A stretch of 64,000 nucleotides of DNA from Ctenosaura bakeri (GCA_948474755.1 CAOLHI010000734.1:868001-932000), one strand, 5' to 3'; shown: positions 1 to 13,571, counted from the stretch's first letter. The notes: generated by a model not told the origin, from the sequence alone. Program-made: numbers and translations.

Positions 1-472
1 CTGCCTCCTCCCTCTCGTTAGTAGACCGGGTGATCAGGCAGAGCCCACGGCCAGGACAGTAGCCAGCAAACAATAGCAAGCAATTAAAAAAGCAAAAACA
101 AGCAAGGCCCCCAAGCACAGCAAAAACAAGCTCAGCAAAAAAAGCCCCTTAAACACCTGGTCTAGGACGTCTTCACAGGCCCAGCTCTCCTCTGCTCTTT
201 CCTCTGGGAAAAGAGTAGAGGGGGCCCCTTGGTCTCCCGGGAAAACCCCCCCCGCTTGCTGCCTCCTCCCTCTCGTTAGTCAGACCGTGTGATCAGGCAG
301 AGCCCACGGCCAGGACAGTAGCCAGCAAACAATAGCAAGCAATTAAAAAGCAAAAACAAGCAAGGGGCCCCCCAAACACAGCAAAAACAAGCTGCAAAAA
401 AACAAGCCTGTGGAACACACCTGGTCTAGGACGTCTTCACAGGCCCAGCTCTCCTCTGCTCTTTCCTCTGGG
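1..472. repeat. Two tandem copies of a ~258 bp unit
   Basis: The block beginning CTGCCTCCTCCCTCTCGTTAG at base 1 recurs at 259 and stays alignable to about 472 with small indels. Both copies carry the A-rich AGCAAAAACAAGC stretch and the segment ending CTCTTTCCTCTGGGAAA. Copy 1 then runs into a G/C-rich spacer (about 215-258) that copy 2 lacks. The left side is cut by the window edge, so more copies may lie upstream. No convincing protein is encoded. It could be a small satellite, a duplicated LTR fragment or a local duplication. I do not recognise the family. Confidence 0.75.
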
Positions 473-1920
473 AAATCTGTCTGTCCTCTGCACAGCATTC
501 TGCTCTGCCCTTCCCCTTGTGAGGTAGCATGCACCTGGCAGCCGGGTGTAAAACAGGAGCATGTGCTTGGAGCAAGGATGCTTTGCCTGTTGAGCCAGGG
601 AAGTACATTAGAGGTGAGAGATGGCCTGTGGGAAGATATGGGGGCAAAAAAGCAAGACCAGGAAATGAACAGCACGTAGTGGCCACTTTAGTCGATTGCA
701 GGTAGGATTAAATGTAAGGATGTTAGGGTTACAAGGAGCTGGAGTGAGGATGAAGTGAAATGGTAACAGTAGTATATGTTATGAAGAATCAAGTGGAACA
801 GATTGAAGGAGTCTATATAGTTTCTGAAGGGAGCAGTGTGCGGTTCTTTCCCTTGTGAATCATCTTGAGATGATGGAAACCAAGAAAAGAGGATTGTGAG
901 TGTGTAATGTGGACTCAGAGAGGAAGGTCTTGAGAGATGACATTCATGGTGGGAGGAGAGTAAGGGTGGGTTTTGACGGAAAGGAGATTGAGATGTTGTA
1001 AGATCAGAGATGGAGAATTTCCTAGCAGTAGCTGCATTAGTGTGCTGCAGCAAAAACTCTTGTCTTGTGATAACTCAAAGATTGATAAATTTAATCTGCA
1101 TAAATTTTTGTGGACTGCAGTGACTAGACACATGGAATATTACGCCAGTTAACAGATTGTAATATGTATGTTTGGATGGGTGATTGAGTGAGTGAATGAG
1201 GGATATAACTGAAAGGCAATAAGCAACAAACATTGATCAAAATCCCTCATGGTTGGGCATAGCATAAAAGTTCTGCATGTGCAACCCTGCTATGGCTCCC
1301 CTGTCATCCCAAGGACTCATCATTGGACTCTGATAGCCTTTCACAGCCATTCTGTCATTGTTGGAGTTTGGGTGACAGATTGGATAAATGTCTGACTGTC
1401 TCCCCATAGGACATCTCGAGATCCTCTGGGGTCCTTCAAGATCTCAGCCAATAATGTAGTCTATCTGCATCTGGCTTTGTGGACAGAGACATGTACTTCT
1501 CTGAACCCCCTGCTACTAATAATGGAATGGCTGGGTGGGGCTATCACATCGTAATGGGGAATTCTGAGGAGGCTTTGGTCTTTGTAGAAGGTGAGTACTA
1601 GCCAATATCAAGAGAATACCAACAACAAGAACAAAACTGCGCTTGCAAGTATAAGGTGAAATAACATTTGTGTATTTCACTAGCAGGATACTGTCCAATA
1701 GTTTTTACGTTGGTGGTGTTATTAATAAACAGTGGTTGGGTGACAGCAAAGACATACTTGCATGGATAAGCTGATTAATACATGGGCTGCAATTTTTTTA
1801 AAGGAACCCTTTGTCCCTATTCAAACAGGAGAGTGTTGAGCGCTTAATTAACTCTTGTTCAGCTATTTCCTATCAGAATCTGTGTTTGAAGCTCTTTTGT
1901 TGAGGAGTGGGTACTTAAGA
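473..1920. other. Non-coding tract, nothing recognised
   Basis: Short open frames occur on both strands but none shows a family motif, a splice-compatible BRF1 exon or a recognisable repeat. It is presumably intron or flank of BRF1. Confidence 0.5.
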
Positions 1921-2115
1921 GGCAGTATTGTAGAGTGGTTTGAGGATTGGATTATGACTCTGAAGACCATGGTTTGAATCTCCTCTCAGCCATGGAAATG
2001 GGTAAGTCACATTCTGTAAGTCTCAGAAGATGGGGAAGGCAAACCCCCTGTGAACAAATCTTGCTAAGAAAACCCTTTGGTAATTTCACCTTAGGGTCAC
2101 CATATGTTGGAAACT
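1921..2115 (+). mobile_element. tRNA-derived SINE, diverged
   Basis: The head has a pol III B-box-like GGTTTGAATC. It is followed by the family's conserved body: CAGCCATGGAAA, GTAAGTCACA, GGCAAACCCCCTGTGAACAAATCTTGC, AGAAAACCC, and CACCTTAGGGTCACCATA near the 3' end. The same order recurs in at least seven other copies in this window. Non-autonomous and transcribed by RNA polymerase III when young; this copy is degraded. Confidence 0.8.
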
Positions 2116-4150
2116 GTTCAGGGGCTTTTTTTGCCACTCTCACATTCTAAAATTTGGTGGCATGGTTGCAAATCATATAGTGATAAAGGGGCCCAAAATG
2201 GGGTGGGAAGCATGCCTTTAGGGTGTGGTGCTGCATGTTGCCAACTCCTGAACTAAATTAGTATTTATGCCAGGGCTTTCCAAAATTATGCCTGAAATCC
2301 TGAAAGAGTGGATGAAAAACAGATGTGACTTCTTCACAGTTTAGGATAAGCAGATGAGCGCTTTAAGAGTGTAAACTTACATTACACCTACTGAATTGGT
2401 GTGGGGGCAGACAGAATGGTCTGGAGAGGGACATGCAGCCAATGCACTGCCAGTTTTTCACCTGTGTGGTAGACACAGCTCCGTGCTGATTCACACCCAT
2501 AAAACACCAAAGCTGAGGTGTTTGTGTAAGTGTTCTTTTTTCACATTTGTTTGCTGTTACTGGGAAAAGCTCAAAAACACAGAAATCTTCTATTATTTGT
2601 TTGTTTTATCCTGCCTTTCTCTTAAAATGGGGGGGGTGCTGTGGGGCTGTAACCTTCTATATGTTATTGGCCACCAACTCTCATCATCCTCTGTTTATCC
2701 TATCATGAGTCATGATATTCCAAAACATCCGGAGGGATATGAGTTCCATGTTTGTGTGCTGAACAGAACAGCTTTAGAAGAGCTTTCTTTTACTTGGGGC
2801 AGGAAAGGTAAAAGGGCAAATATACGTCAGTCTGCACTTCTACCTTTTTCTGTGTGACGTGTCCATGTTTGGCTTCTTAATTGTTCCACCCTCTATCCAA
2901 AATGAAAATCAACATTCTTTACTGGTTGATGAACTGAAGTCAAGCAAATGTGTGCATCCGATTCAGGAGTGGGGAGTTGTACTATGAAGATGTCCCACCT
3001 ATTCTGTGGAGGTCCCATTCCAAAGGCCGACATCTCTCCTAAGCCCCACCTGAGGAAACAAACTGTTCCTCGTGGGTCCTCATGTTTCTTAATGGTGATG
3101 CAAAGGCTCTGCTGATGGTGATAGCAGTCTCATTCGGTGTATCCCTGAAATGCTTGGTAAGAGTTTAAATAACATACTAGCTGCTTGGGAAGATTGGTGT
3201 ATAATAAGTAAAATAAACATAAACATGGGGGAAGGTTGCCTCCACTTTGCTGGTATCTTTGTATCTTAGACTCTCAGACTCTTTTGAGGTAAGTGTGTAT
3301 TTCTTAGATGAACAGACTGCCAGCACCCTAATGGAGTGTTTATGTTGAATGAATTTGGCAAATTCTCTTAACTGCATTGGCTAATAGGGGAAAAAAGTGT
3401 TCTCAAAAGACATCCTGGAGAGTGTGGCTGGCATCCCGTTGGTGGAATATGCATGGGGATCATAGGAGCATCTGGCTATGTCCCTGTAGCCAGACATGAA
3501 ATTATTACATCGTCTGGTGGTAGGAAGAGAACCCATCAGACTTCAGTGGAAGATGCAGGTTTGTTTTTTTTAATGTCTGATTATGGGGACGTAGTCAGAT
3601 ACTTCTCCAGCTGTCACCACTCTCCCTAGATATGGAATAGTTGTGAGACTGCTGTAGCAGCTTTATGATAAGGTCTGGTGGTTGGTGAATGGCCAGCTAT
3701 AGTATTGTTCTGTACGCAGATACTGTGCTGGACCGTACAGGATTGCAGCCTGTGTATGTTTAGTTAACCTATTGGTCTTCAGATTACCAAAGAGCAAAAA
3801 GATTGTAGCCAGTTCAGCTATATACGATCCTTATGGTGATGTTGTATTTAGCTGTTGTATGTTAAGATGTAGTTGGTGTGCGTATGTGTGTTATCTGTGT
3901 GTAACTTCTTACCATTTTTCTCCTAAAATCAGCCAATAGTGAATTCTAATGCAGATTTTAATGCAGGCTGTGTTTCTCTGAGGCTCCTTGTTGGTTGACT
4001 TCTGAGAGCAAAGGTGTGGGTGGTCATAAGGTAGACGTTATTTGCAGAAGAGTAAATCTGCCTCCAATGCATACATTAGAGAAACATGGTCTCAGAACAC
4101 GAAAGTTTAGGTAGGCCAGTGTATTATCATATTAATTAGTTTGGCCAAGA
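2116..4150. other. Non-coding tract, nothing recognised
   Basis: The longest open frame (2396-2857, +) contains a G8 run and has no domain or homology signature, so I treat it as chance. No recognisable mobile element was identified here. Confidence 0.5.
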
Positions 4151-4153
4151 TCC

Positions 4154-4184
<31 letters not shown>
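4154..4184. repeat. (TTG)n microsatellite
   Basis: About ten uninterrupted TTG triplets, then degenerate TCATTGTCATCATC. This may be the decayed tail of a LINE or SINE. Confidence 0.9.
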
Positions 4185-4423
4185 CATTGTCATCATCTAG
4201 TTGTTAAGCTGACGGGGCACGACTCTCCACCAGTGTAGCTGTGGTGGAGGTTTGTTAGTGGTTTGTGGGGAGGCAAGGTACAAAGGAATTTTCCTCTTCT
4301 CCTGGGTGTGCAAAGGCAGCTTGGCAGCTCCCAGACACAGCACTGATTGGCCACAGGGGAGTGTCCAGCAGCTATGAGGCTGCCCTTGTGCAACTGGGTC
4401 AGGAGTGGCAGCAGCAGCAGCAG

Positions 4424-4492
4424 TTTTATTTATTAATGATTTATTAATTGAATATATATCCCACCCTTCTCCCAAGATGGGAGTTGTGTCCT
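4424..4492 (-). mobile_element. LINE 3'-end fragment (L2-like)
   Basis: The + strand reads TTATTAATTGAATATATATCCCACCCTTCTCCCAAGATGGGA. This is the complement of the 'sheme' GGGAGAAxxGGGxTATAAAT typical of L2-like LINE 3' ends also seen at 22903, 42869 and 49715. Only the tail is present. Confidence 0.6.
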
Positions 4493-5247
4493 TCCCTGTG
4501 CCAGACAGGAATGGAAGGTGCTTTTCTTAAAAAAAAAAAAATTAGGTTCACAGCCAGACATCTCCACGGCACACATCCATGACCTGTCAGTGGTTGGGAG
4601 GTAGAAGATAGTGCTTTACCCAGAATGTTCCACAAAGCGATATGGAATACTGCCTTCCTCCATTTCTTTTGAGTTTGCTTGTGCCAAAAGAGCTAGGGGT
4701 TATACAAGCAACATACAGGATTTTGGCCAGATTCTGTTTTACATCATTACTTTATCTACCTGTAGTCATATTACAAGCATTCTTGAATGTTATAGATGGC
4801 ATCATGATCATAGAAATGTTAGGACCATAGAGAATAGATTTTCTATTAGAGAATCTGTCATATAGGAATAAATCTTTTTGTGTCTCTTAAGGCTTCCTCC
4901 AGGTGTCAGTCTTGTATCAGACTTCAGAGCTAAGGCTCTTTCTGGGATCCTGTTGCTGTGTACGTGGCCTTCATAACAGCAACAAAAGACTTGCTTGAAA
5001 TGCTGCAGAGAATATTTTGGTAGTTACAAAAGTGCTGATTTCTGCACTTTGTGGCTAAGCCTTCATTAATTTCTCTTATTAATTTTATAGAGCTGTATTC
5101 TGTCTAAGCAGGAACTTCAGAATCTGATTTCTATCTGAATGGGCATTAACCCAGAGATGGAAGAGGTGCATCTGTGTGAGTGTTGAGATAGGGGTCTGGA
5201 AAGAGCTTGTCATGGTAGGTGTTCAGATCTATTCTTATTTTATAAAA

Positions 5248-8240
5248 TCATAGACCTGGAAGAGACCGTAAGGGCCATTGAGTGTAATCTACTGCCATGC
5301 AGGAATACACCATCAAAGCTTTCCCAACAGATGACAATCCAGCCTCTTCCAAATAAGTAGACTTGACCACACTGTGAGGCAGTGTGTTCCACTGCCAAAC
5401 TGCTCTTACCATCAGGAAATTCTCCCTAATGTTTATGTGGAATCTTTTTTCCTGCAGTTTTCCTGAAGCAGTTGCTCCATGTCCTAGTCTCTGGAGCAGT
5501 AGAAAACAGACTTGGTCCATCCTCCATATGACATCCCTTCAAATATTTAAACATAACTGTCAAGTCACCTCTTAACCTTCTTCTCAGGCTAAACATATCC
5601 AGTTCCCTAAGTCACTCATAAAGCATGGTTTCCAGACCTTTTACCATTTTGATTGCCTCTTCTGGACATGGTTTAACTTGTCAATATCCTTCCTGAACTA
5701 GACACAGTATTCCAGGTAGGGTTTGACCAAAACAGAATAGAGTGGTACTATCACTGTACTCTTATTGATGCAGCCTAGCATTGCATTGGCTTTTTTTTTA
5801 GATGCCACATCACACTGCTGTCTCATGTTCAGCTTGTGGTCTGCTAAGACTCCTGGATCCCTTTCACGTGTGTTGTGGTTGAGCCAGGTATCATCCATCT
5901 TATATCTGTGCATCTCATTTTTTCTGCCCAAGTGTAGTAATTTACAGTTTTTCTTGTTGAAATTAATTAGTTTTGTCCCAGCAATTTAATCTCTTAAGGT
6001 CATTTTGAATTCTGATCCTGTCCTGTGGGGTGTTAGCTAACTCTCCTAATTTAGTGTCATCTGCAAATTTGATAAGAATGTTCACTATTCCCTCATCCAA
6101 GTCATTGATAAAGATGTTGAATAGCACTGAGCCCAGGGCAGAACCCTGTGGCACCCCACTAGTCACTTCCCTCCAGGACGAAGAAGAGCCATTGGTGAGC
6201 ACCCTTTGGATTTGTTTGTCAACAGTAGCATTGTCTAGCCCACATTTTACTAGCTTGTTTGCAAGAATGTCATGGGCAACCTTGTCAGAGGCCTTGCTGA
6301 AGTCAAGATATGCTATATCCACAGCATTCCCTTCATCTACCAAGCAGTAACTCTATCAAAAAGAGGTAAGATTAGTCTGGCATGGCTTGTTTTTGAGAAA
6401 CTCAGGTTGACTTTTAGTGATCAGGGCATTCCTTTCTAAGTGTTTACAGAACATCCTCTGCCTTTTCTTACTTCCCATTCAATAATCTCTAGAATTTTTC
6501 CCAGTATTCATGCTAGGCTGACTGGGCAATAATTGTTTGGGTTGCCCCCCTTTTTTTTGGAAGATTGGGACAGTATTTGCACTTCTCCAGTCTGCAGGAA
6601 CTTTTCCCATTCTCCAGAAATTCTCAAAAATTATTGCCAGTGGATCTGAGCTTACTTCTGCCAGTTCTTTTAATACTCATGGATGTAGTTCATCTGGCCC
6701 TGGAGACTTGAATTCATTTAGAATAGCCAGGTATTCTTGTACTAGCTCTTTCCCTTTGTTGTGCTGCATTTCTCCTACTGCATCATCTGCTCCATTTTCT
6801 CTAGGGTCACTGTTTTCGTTTTGGGACAAGACTGAAATAAAGAAGGTGTTGAGTACAGTTTGCCCTCTATATTTGCAGGAGTTAAGGGCACAGAAGCCTT
6901 GCAAAGGTGAAAAATCGCAAAAAGATTCTAAAAGCCCTTTCCACGCCTAGGACTAACCAGCAGTGGCACTGGCCAATCCCTCTCCCCACTTCTCCCTGTC
7001 CCCTCTCTTTTAACAGTACCTCCTCCGCCTTCTCGTACTTCCCACCACAAGATCTACCTCTGAGCCACACTTCCCATCTTTTCCCCTTTCTCGTTCTCCA
7101 GTAGCATCTCCTCTACTTTTTCTTATTTCCCATTCCATGATCCACATCTAAGCCTTTTCCTATTTTCCCTCTTTCTCGGTCTCCAGTAGCACCTCATCTG
7201 TCTTCTTTTTGCTTCTCACCCCACCATCCACATCTAAACCTCTTCCCATCCTTTCCTCTTTCCCCCTCCACTGACATCAGCTCCTCTGCTTTGTCTTATT
7301 TTCCAACCTGTGATCTTCCTTTAAGCCCCACTTCCTATCCTTTCCCCCGTCTTTTCCAACAGCACCTCTTCTACCTTCTCTTATCCTGTGAGAGGGAGAG
7401 GAAGAGGGAGAAGCTATAAACTTGAGAATAATCAAATCTACTAGAGAGGTTAAAACATGCATCCATCACGAACTCTCTTCCCTTTCAATGTTCTTGATTA
7501 TGAGATCACATCCTGTGTTTCCTAAGTTTACTGGAATCAACTTTCTTAAAGTCTAGAATGTGTATCTGACTATGCTTGGCTTCTGTGTTTTTCTGTACAA
7601 TAAACTCCAGGAGAACATTGTCACTTCCATCCATGAATCCCACCACTTCCACTCCATTAACCAGATCATCAGTTGTTGGTTAGGATCAGATCTAAAATAG
7701 CTGTTCCCCTTGTTGCCTCTTCTACATTCAGGACAGTGAACATCTACAAGGCAAATGAGGAATTTGTTGGATCTGATACTCTTGGCAGAGTTTGACTTCC
7801 AGTCCCCCATAACTACTACATCTCTCCTTTCTGAGTATTTGGTCATCTGTTCCAGAAAGACATCATCCAAGTCCTCAGTCTGGCTTGGAGATCTATAGTA
7901 GATCCCCACAATGACATCACTTACTGATTCTCTCCCTCTCAACCTGGGTTCCAGCATTTAAGTTGTGGATCTCTTTACGTGTATATATGTCCATGACACA
8001 TAGTGCTGCTGTTTCTCCTTTCTTCTTTGGTCTACTTCTCTGAAATGGATTATACCTCTCTATTGCTACATTCCAGTCATGAGACTCATTCCACTAGATT
8101 TCAGCAATGCCTATTATATCATATTTACTTTGTTGTGCTATGAGTTCAAGTTCATCCTGTTTATTTCCTATGCTCTGTGCATTTGTATAGAGGCATCTAA
8201 GACTGTGGGTCATGCCTCCTATCTCCTTTTTAAAGTTTAT
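5248..8240 (-). pseudogene. CR1 ORF2 relic (endonuclease-reverse transcriptase)
   Basis: Broken frames give endonuclease pieces: YTNAQSIGNKQDELE near 8190, and VGIYYRSPSQTEDLDDVFLEQ followed by VVVMGDW near 7840. The RT linker NEFKSPGPDELHP lies near 6690. The RT core at 6343-5963 has [12 protein letters not shown] (motif A), [21 protein letters not shown] (motif B, here in two halves) and KFADDTKLG (motif C, the catalytic FADD). The C-terminal part at 5931-5700 ends LYSVLVKPYLEYCV. The family copies RNA at a nicked target site. Frameshifts, stops and a minisatellite at 6960-7395 show that this copy is dead. Confidence 0.85.
6960..7395. repeat. ~86 bp minisatellite inside the CR1
   Basis: A pyrimidine-rich unit recurs about 4.5 times. 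Equivalent CAG-(T/C)(A/C)-CCTC starts fall near 7013, 7099, 7184, 7278 and 7360, so spacing is about 82-94 bases. Each unit holds CTTCTC..ACTTCCCA..C, then GATC(T/C)A..TCT(G/A)AGCC, then CCCATC(C/T)TTTCC. It lies between the CR1 endonuclease and RT segments, where coding sequence would be expected, so it entered or expanded after CR1 insertion. Confidence 0.75.
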
Positions 8241-9180
8241 TTTCCTCCCACTGTTGGGTTCTTGTACCACATGCTGGTTCTCCCCATAACATTCGGGCTA
8301 TAATCTGTAGCACTTCATGAACTGCCCTCAAGAATACTGCCTCCCTCTCTCCCATAGCACCCTCTCCCATTCTTCAATTAAAGCCCTTCTAATTAGGTTT
8401 GTGAGACTCTTATCAAAAACATTTCTGCCAACCGTTGTGAGGTACAACCCTTCACTTGCTCATGGTCCATGAAGCCAAACTGTTTCTGGTGGCACTATCT
8501 GAGAAGGCAGTTGTTCTCACCTCCCTTGTTTTCCTCTCCCTTCTTGGGCCATGTCCTTCAACAGGGAGAAGAGACAAAATGACAACCTGTGCATCAAGGT
8601 CCTTCAGCTTCCTAGCTTATATTCCTTTATGACTCCTGAAGGCTGTGCTTTGCTGTGTCATTGGTTCCCACGTGGACCAAAAGGAAGGAGTAATGGTTGG
8701 TGGGCTTGACCAGTTTCACCTCAGAGAGACAACACAGCTCACGAGACATCCTGTCAGGCCCACAGACCACTCCTTCTGTTCCTCTCAGCAGGGCCTTCCC
8801 TACCACCACCACCACATACTTCCTTTGGGGATTGGAAGAGGCCAGTCATTGCACTGCATCTTCCAAGGTCCCTTGCACATTCTCTGAGGACTAACACTGT
8901 ATCCCTGTTCCTTTCCCTCATCCTCATTGATAAAGAAGAATGCTTCAAATCAATTCTTTAACTCCAAGCTAATAGAAAGATCCCTGGTCTTTCTACTTCT
9001 GTGTGTCGCATTCCTCCAAATGTCTACCTCATGTGTTTGGGAACTGACCTACTACTTAGAGATATCCCTTGTGTGTTCCCTGTCTAGGATGGTCTGCTCT
9101 CCTCATGCTCATGCTCCCCAATATGCTGAGGAATGGATACATGGGCCTCAAACTGCTGGATCTTCCCCTTCAACAGGGTA

Positions 9181-9197
9181 ACAAGTTTACCCTTACT
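9181..9197. repeat. 17 bp target-site duplication, 3' side of the L1
   Basis: ACAAGTTTACCCTTACT is identical to 14087-14103. It abuts the L1 poly(A) tail, which appears as poly(T) on the + strand from 9198. Confidence 0.95.
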
Positions 9198-9739
9198 TTT
9201 TTTTTTTTTAATTTTATTAAACTATAACAAAAAAACAAGCGAAAAATAAAACACCATGTGTTATACATAATAGTGAATTAAAAAACAAACGAACAAAACA
9301 AAACAAAATTTTTTTCCCCTCTTTTAAACAATGCAAACTTATATTATTGTTTTTCCCTTCCCCTAAAATCATAAACTTGTTCAGCTTGTTCCATTCATAC
9401 AACTTATACATTTTTGTTACGTATCTTCAATTCTTATTTTCATTATATTCATTTTTATTATTATACTTTCACTCTTAATTCAATATTTTTCACTCCCATT
9501 TAATCTCTTACTATTATTAATTATAAACTTATTACTTAATATCTCTAATAATAACCTCTCTCTAAAACCAATTACCTTTTAACTTTTTCCCCCCTTTTAA
9601 ACATTGAACATCACATATCAAATTACATCTATAAATCACAAGTTTAACACACACAGATAATAAACAATATAAAAATACAAAATAAAAGATAAAAGTAATA
9701 ATAATAAAAAAAACCCACCCCCCAGAGCCAACTTTTTAT

Positions 9740-12700
9740 TTAATCCACTTTCCAAAATTGCCATTCTTCTTTTAACAGGGTAGCATTACCATCTCTTTTC
9801 AGAACTTTTTCTAAAAATATTTTCCAAATTTCTTCAAAATCATTTGTTTTTACCAAACCTTTCATAAACCTAATTCTACATGTTAGTTTATCATTAATTG
9901 CAATTTTCCACACTTCTTTATACCATTCTTCTATTTGAAATTTTTCATTTGTCTTCCATTTTTTTGCTATTATTAATCTCGCTGCAGTTAACAAATTTGT
10001 TATTAATTCTTTCTTTGCCTGAGTACACTCTACCTTATTATATATGGACAACAACGCTATATTTGGACATACTGGTATTTCTAATCCTATAATCTCTTTT
10101 ATCTCTTTAAAAACCTTCTGCCAAAATTCCTTTATCTTGTTGCAATTCCACCACATATGCATATATGTACCAATTTCTTGACATCCTCTCCAACACAATC
10201 TTGAATATTTCTCATCTATTTGATTTAATTTCACAGGAGTCAAGTACCATTTCCAAACTATTTTATAATAATTCTCTTTTATTCTTATTGATAATTTTTT
10301 TAAATGGCGTTGTTCCCAAATTTTTCTCCATTCTTGTATATCTATAGTTTGTACTGTCTCTTCCTCCCATATTTTTCTAAGATAATCCTCTTCTTGTTCT
10401 TTTGCTAATATTTTATATATTTCACTTGTTGTACCTTTTAGTATTTCATTTTCTTGCATATTTTCTCTTTGAATAATAATTTGTTCAAATTTAGTATATT
10501 CTTTAAAATCCTTAACATATCTTTTCATACTCTTTGTCCATTGCTCTAGTTGTATATATTTTAACCAAGATATCTTAGTTTCCTGCAATCTCTCTTTCAT
10601 TCTTTCTTTCTTTCTTTATCATTATTTTCATCCAATCTTTTAATCTATATATTTTTTGTTTTTTTATTTCTTTCTCTATTATTTCTCTTAAATTTATTGG
10701 AAATTTTTCCATCATTACTATCGGAGTTAATATTGATATATTCGGTATCAATTTTCTTTTATTTTTCTTCCATATTTCTATTATATTTTTTATAAAAGGA
10801 TTTTCTATTTTTTCCATTTCTTTCTTTGAAAAATTCCTAAAAAATATATTCTCTAATTTCATCTCAATATTCTTATCTTCTGTCTCTAACCAATCTAAAT
10901 CGCCGTTTCCTGAAACTCCATCTATGATATATCTCAATTGATTTGCATAATAATACCATTTTAAATTTGGAAGTCCCAGGCCACCTTCTTTTTGACTTTT
11001 ATACCAATATTTCTTGTTAATCCTCGATTTCTTATTTCCATTACAAAAATTATTTAATATCTTTTGCCACTCCTTTAACTCTTCCTCTGATACTTTTATT
11101 GGTAACATTCTAAACAAAAAATTAATTTTAGGTAAAATTTTCATTTTTACCACTGCTATTCTACCAAACCACGATAACTTTATATTTTTATAATCCTCTA
11201 ATTTCCGTTTAATTTCTAATCTTAATTTCTTGAAATTTTTTTCTTGTAGTCCTTGTAAATTTTTTGTAATATCTATTCCTAAATATTTAATTGATTCTTT
11301 TACTTTAAGTAATCCTCTTTACTACTTATAAATTTTTGTACTTCTTCTTTAGTATAATTAAATAACATTATTTCTGATTTGGCCCAATTTATTTTCAATC
11401 CTGTCTTCTCCCCAAACTCTTTTAAATGTTTATCTATTCTATCTATCTTTTCAACCGGATCTTTAATTGTCAACAATGTATCATCTGCAAATAAGCTTAT
11501 TTTATTTTTCTCCTTAGCTCCAATTCCTTCCAAATTCTCATCATTTCTTATCACATTCGCTAATATTTCTATAACTATTGCAAATAAAACTGGAGATAAT
11601 GGACATCCTTGTCTCGTTCCTCTTGTTATTTGAATCTGATCTGTAAATCCATCATTTACCATCACTACAGATGTATTATATGAATATAATTGATTTATTA
11701 ACCCTTTAAATCTTTCTCCTAATCCTATTTTATTTAAAATTGTTTTTAACGCCGGCCATTCCACACAATCAAAGGCTTTAAATATATCTAACGCTAAAAT
11801 TCCAGCTTTTTGTTTTTCTCTATCCATTATATTTATTTTATTTATCGTTTTCCCTATTAAATTTGCCATCTGTCTTCCTTGAATAAAACCACATTGATCT
11901 TTATGTATATATTTATAAATAAATTTATTTAACCTCTTCGCCATTATTGCTGTCAAAATTTTTGCATCTTGGTTTATTAAAGATATTGGTCTATAAGAAC
12001 CTGGATCCATAGGATCCTTATTTGGTTTTAAAATTAATATTATTAATGACTGCTTCCATGATAATGGAATTTTTCCACCCCTTAATATACTATTATATAA
12101 CCCTTTTAGTTTAGGGATTAAACCTTTTTTAAATGTTTTATAGTATTCTGGACCTAATCCATCCAATCCTGGTGATTTTCCTCCTTTTAAGTTATTTATT
12201 ACTTCTTCTATTTCTTCTTCTGATATCATTTCTTCCATCAATCCTTTATCTTGTTCTGTTAATCTTACTTTCCAATTTTTATTAATATAGTCCTCTATAT
12301 TCTCTACAGATTTATCTTCTGCTAAATACAATTCTCGAAAAATTCCTCAAATATTTTTAATTTCTCTTTCATCAGCCTTTTTTCTTTACCAAATTTATCT
12401 TTTACTACGCCAATCATATTTCTAATTTTTTTTATTGTACTGATTTAGCCAGCATTTTAGAATTTTTATTGCTATATTCAAAGTATTCCCTTTTCAAATA
12501 TATTAAGTTTTTCTGAACTTCATCCATTTCTATCTTTTCTAATTCATCTCTTTTGGCTTGTAATATTATTAATTTCTGTTTAGTTCTATCTATTATATAA
12601 TCATTCTCTAGTTCTTTTATTTCTTTTTCTAATTTCAATTTTTTTCTCCTAATTGTCTCTTTAATTTGCTTGATTCTTTAATACATAATCCTCTTACCAC

Positions 12701-13571
12701 TGCCTTCATTGTATCCCATAATACATCTTGTGTTACTTCCTTATTGTTTATATCCCAAATTTCTTGCCATTCCTTCTCTATTTTATTTACTATCTCCTTA
12801 TAATTAAGTAACTTAATATCCAATCTCCATCTTTTTGCTTCTCTATAATTCCTTTTCATGGTTATATCCAAATTCATCAAAGCATGGTCTGTCACTTTTA
12901 TTGTTTCTATTTCTGTATTTATTAATCTAGGTATCATATTCTTTGAGACAAAGATATAATCTATTCTTGAATAATTTTTATGAACTGATGAATAATACGT
13001 ATATTTCTTTTCCTCACCCTTTATTAACCTCCAAACATCTATCAATTCATTTCTACTCACTAATTTATTCAAAATTGTTATATTATTATATCTGTCTCTA
13101 ATTAATGGATCATTTATCTTTCCATCTATCCATCACCATATTAAAATCACCTGCCATTATTGTGTAATCTCCTTTCATATTTTTAATCTTATTAAATATT
13201 TCTTCATAAAACTCTTTTTGCTTCTCATTAGGTGCATAGATATTCACTATAACATATGTTTCTCCATCTATTTCACCTTGTATAATTACATATCTACCTT
13301 TTTCATCTAACTCCACACTTGTTACAATGAAATTGCATCTTTTGGAAATTATTATTGCAACTCCTCTTGATTTGGATGTACCAAATGCTTCCTCATAAGT
13401 GGCTACCCAATTCAATCTAAGCTCATTTTTTTTATCTCTTTTTCCATGTGTTTCTTGTAAAAAAATTATATCGGCCTTATCTTTTTTTAATATCGATTCT
13501 ATCCTTTTTCTCTTTATTATTGTCCCTAAGCCTTTCACATTCAATGTTGATATTCTCAGTCTATTCTCCAT
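9740..13571 (-). pseudogene. L1 ORF2 (endonuclease + reverse transcriptase), frame-broken
   Basis: ATG at 13571. The endonuclease (13571 to about 12640) opens RISTLNVKGLG and has IIFLQETHGK, VNIYAPN, MAGDFNMVMD and, near 12890, VTDHALMNLDI: the Asn, Glu, Asp and final His/Asp residues of an APE-type nuclease. The RT (12331-11300) has GGKSPGLDGLGPEYYK, SYRPISLINQDAKI, ALDIFKAFDCVEW, GTRQGCPLSPVLF and SLFADDTLL, with FADD at 11491-11480. The C-terminal segment (11153-9740) includes KKEGGLGLPNL-like and MHMWWNC motifs. The span is 3832 nt (~1277 codons), the normal L1 ORF2 length, but the frame changes near 13090, 12635, 12400, 11290 and 10590. Six long frames remain, so the copy is young but inactive. 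Confidence 0.92.

Noticed and set aside
2396..2857. 153-codon frame as a possible small gene
   Set aside because: It contains a G8 run, low-complexity stretches and no recognisable domain or splice framework.
6960..7395. CRISPR-like array
   Set aside because: The unit is long, pyrimidine-rich and imperfect with no conserved repeat/spacer pattern, in a vertebrate LINE.
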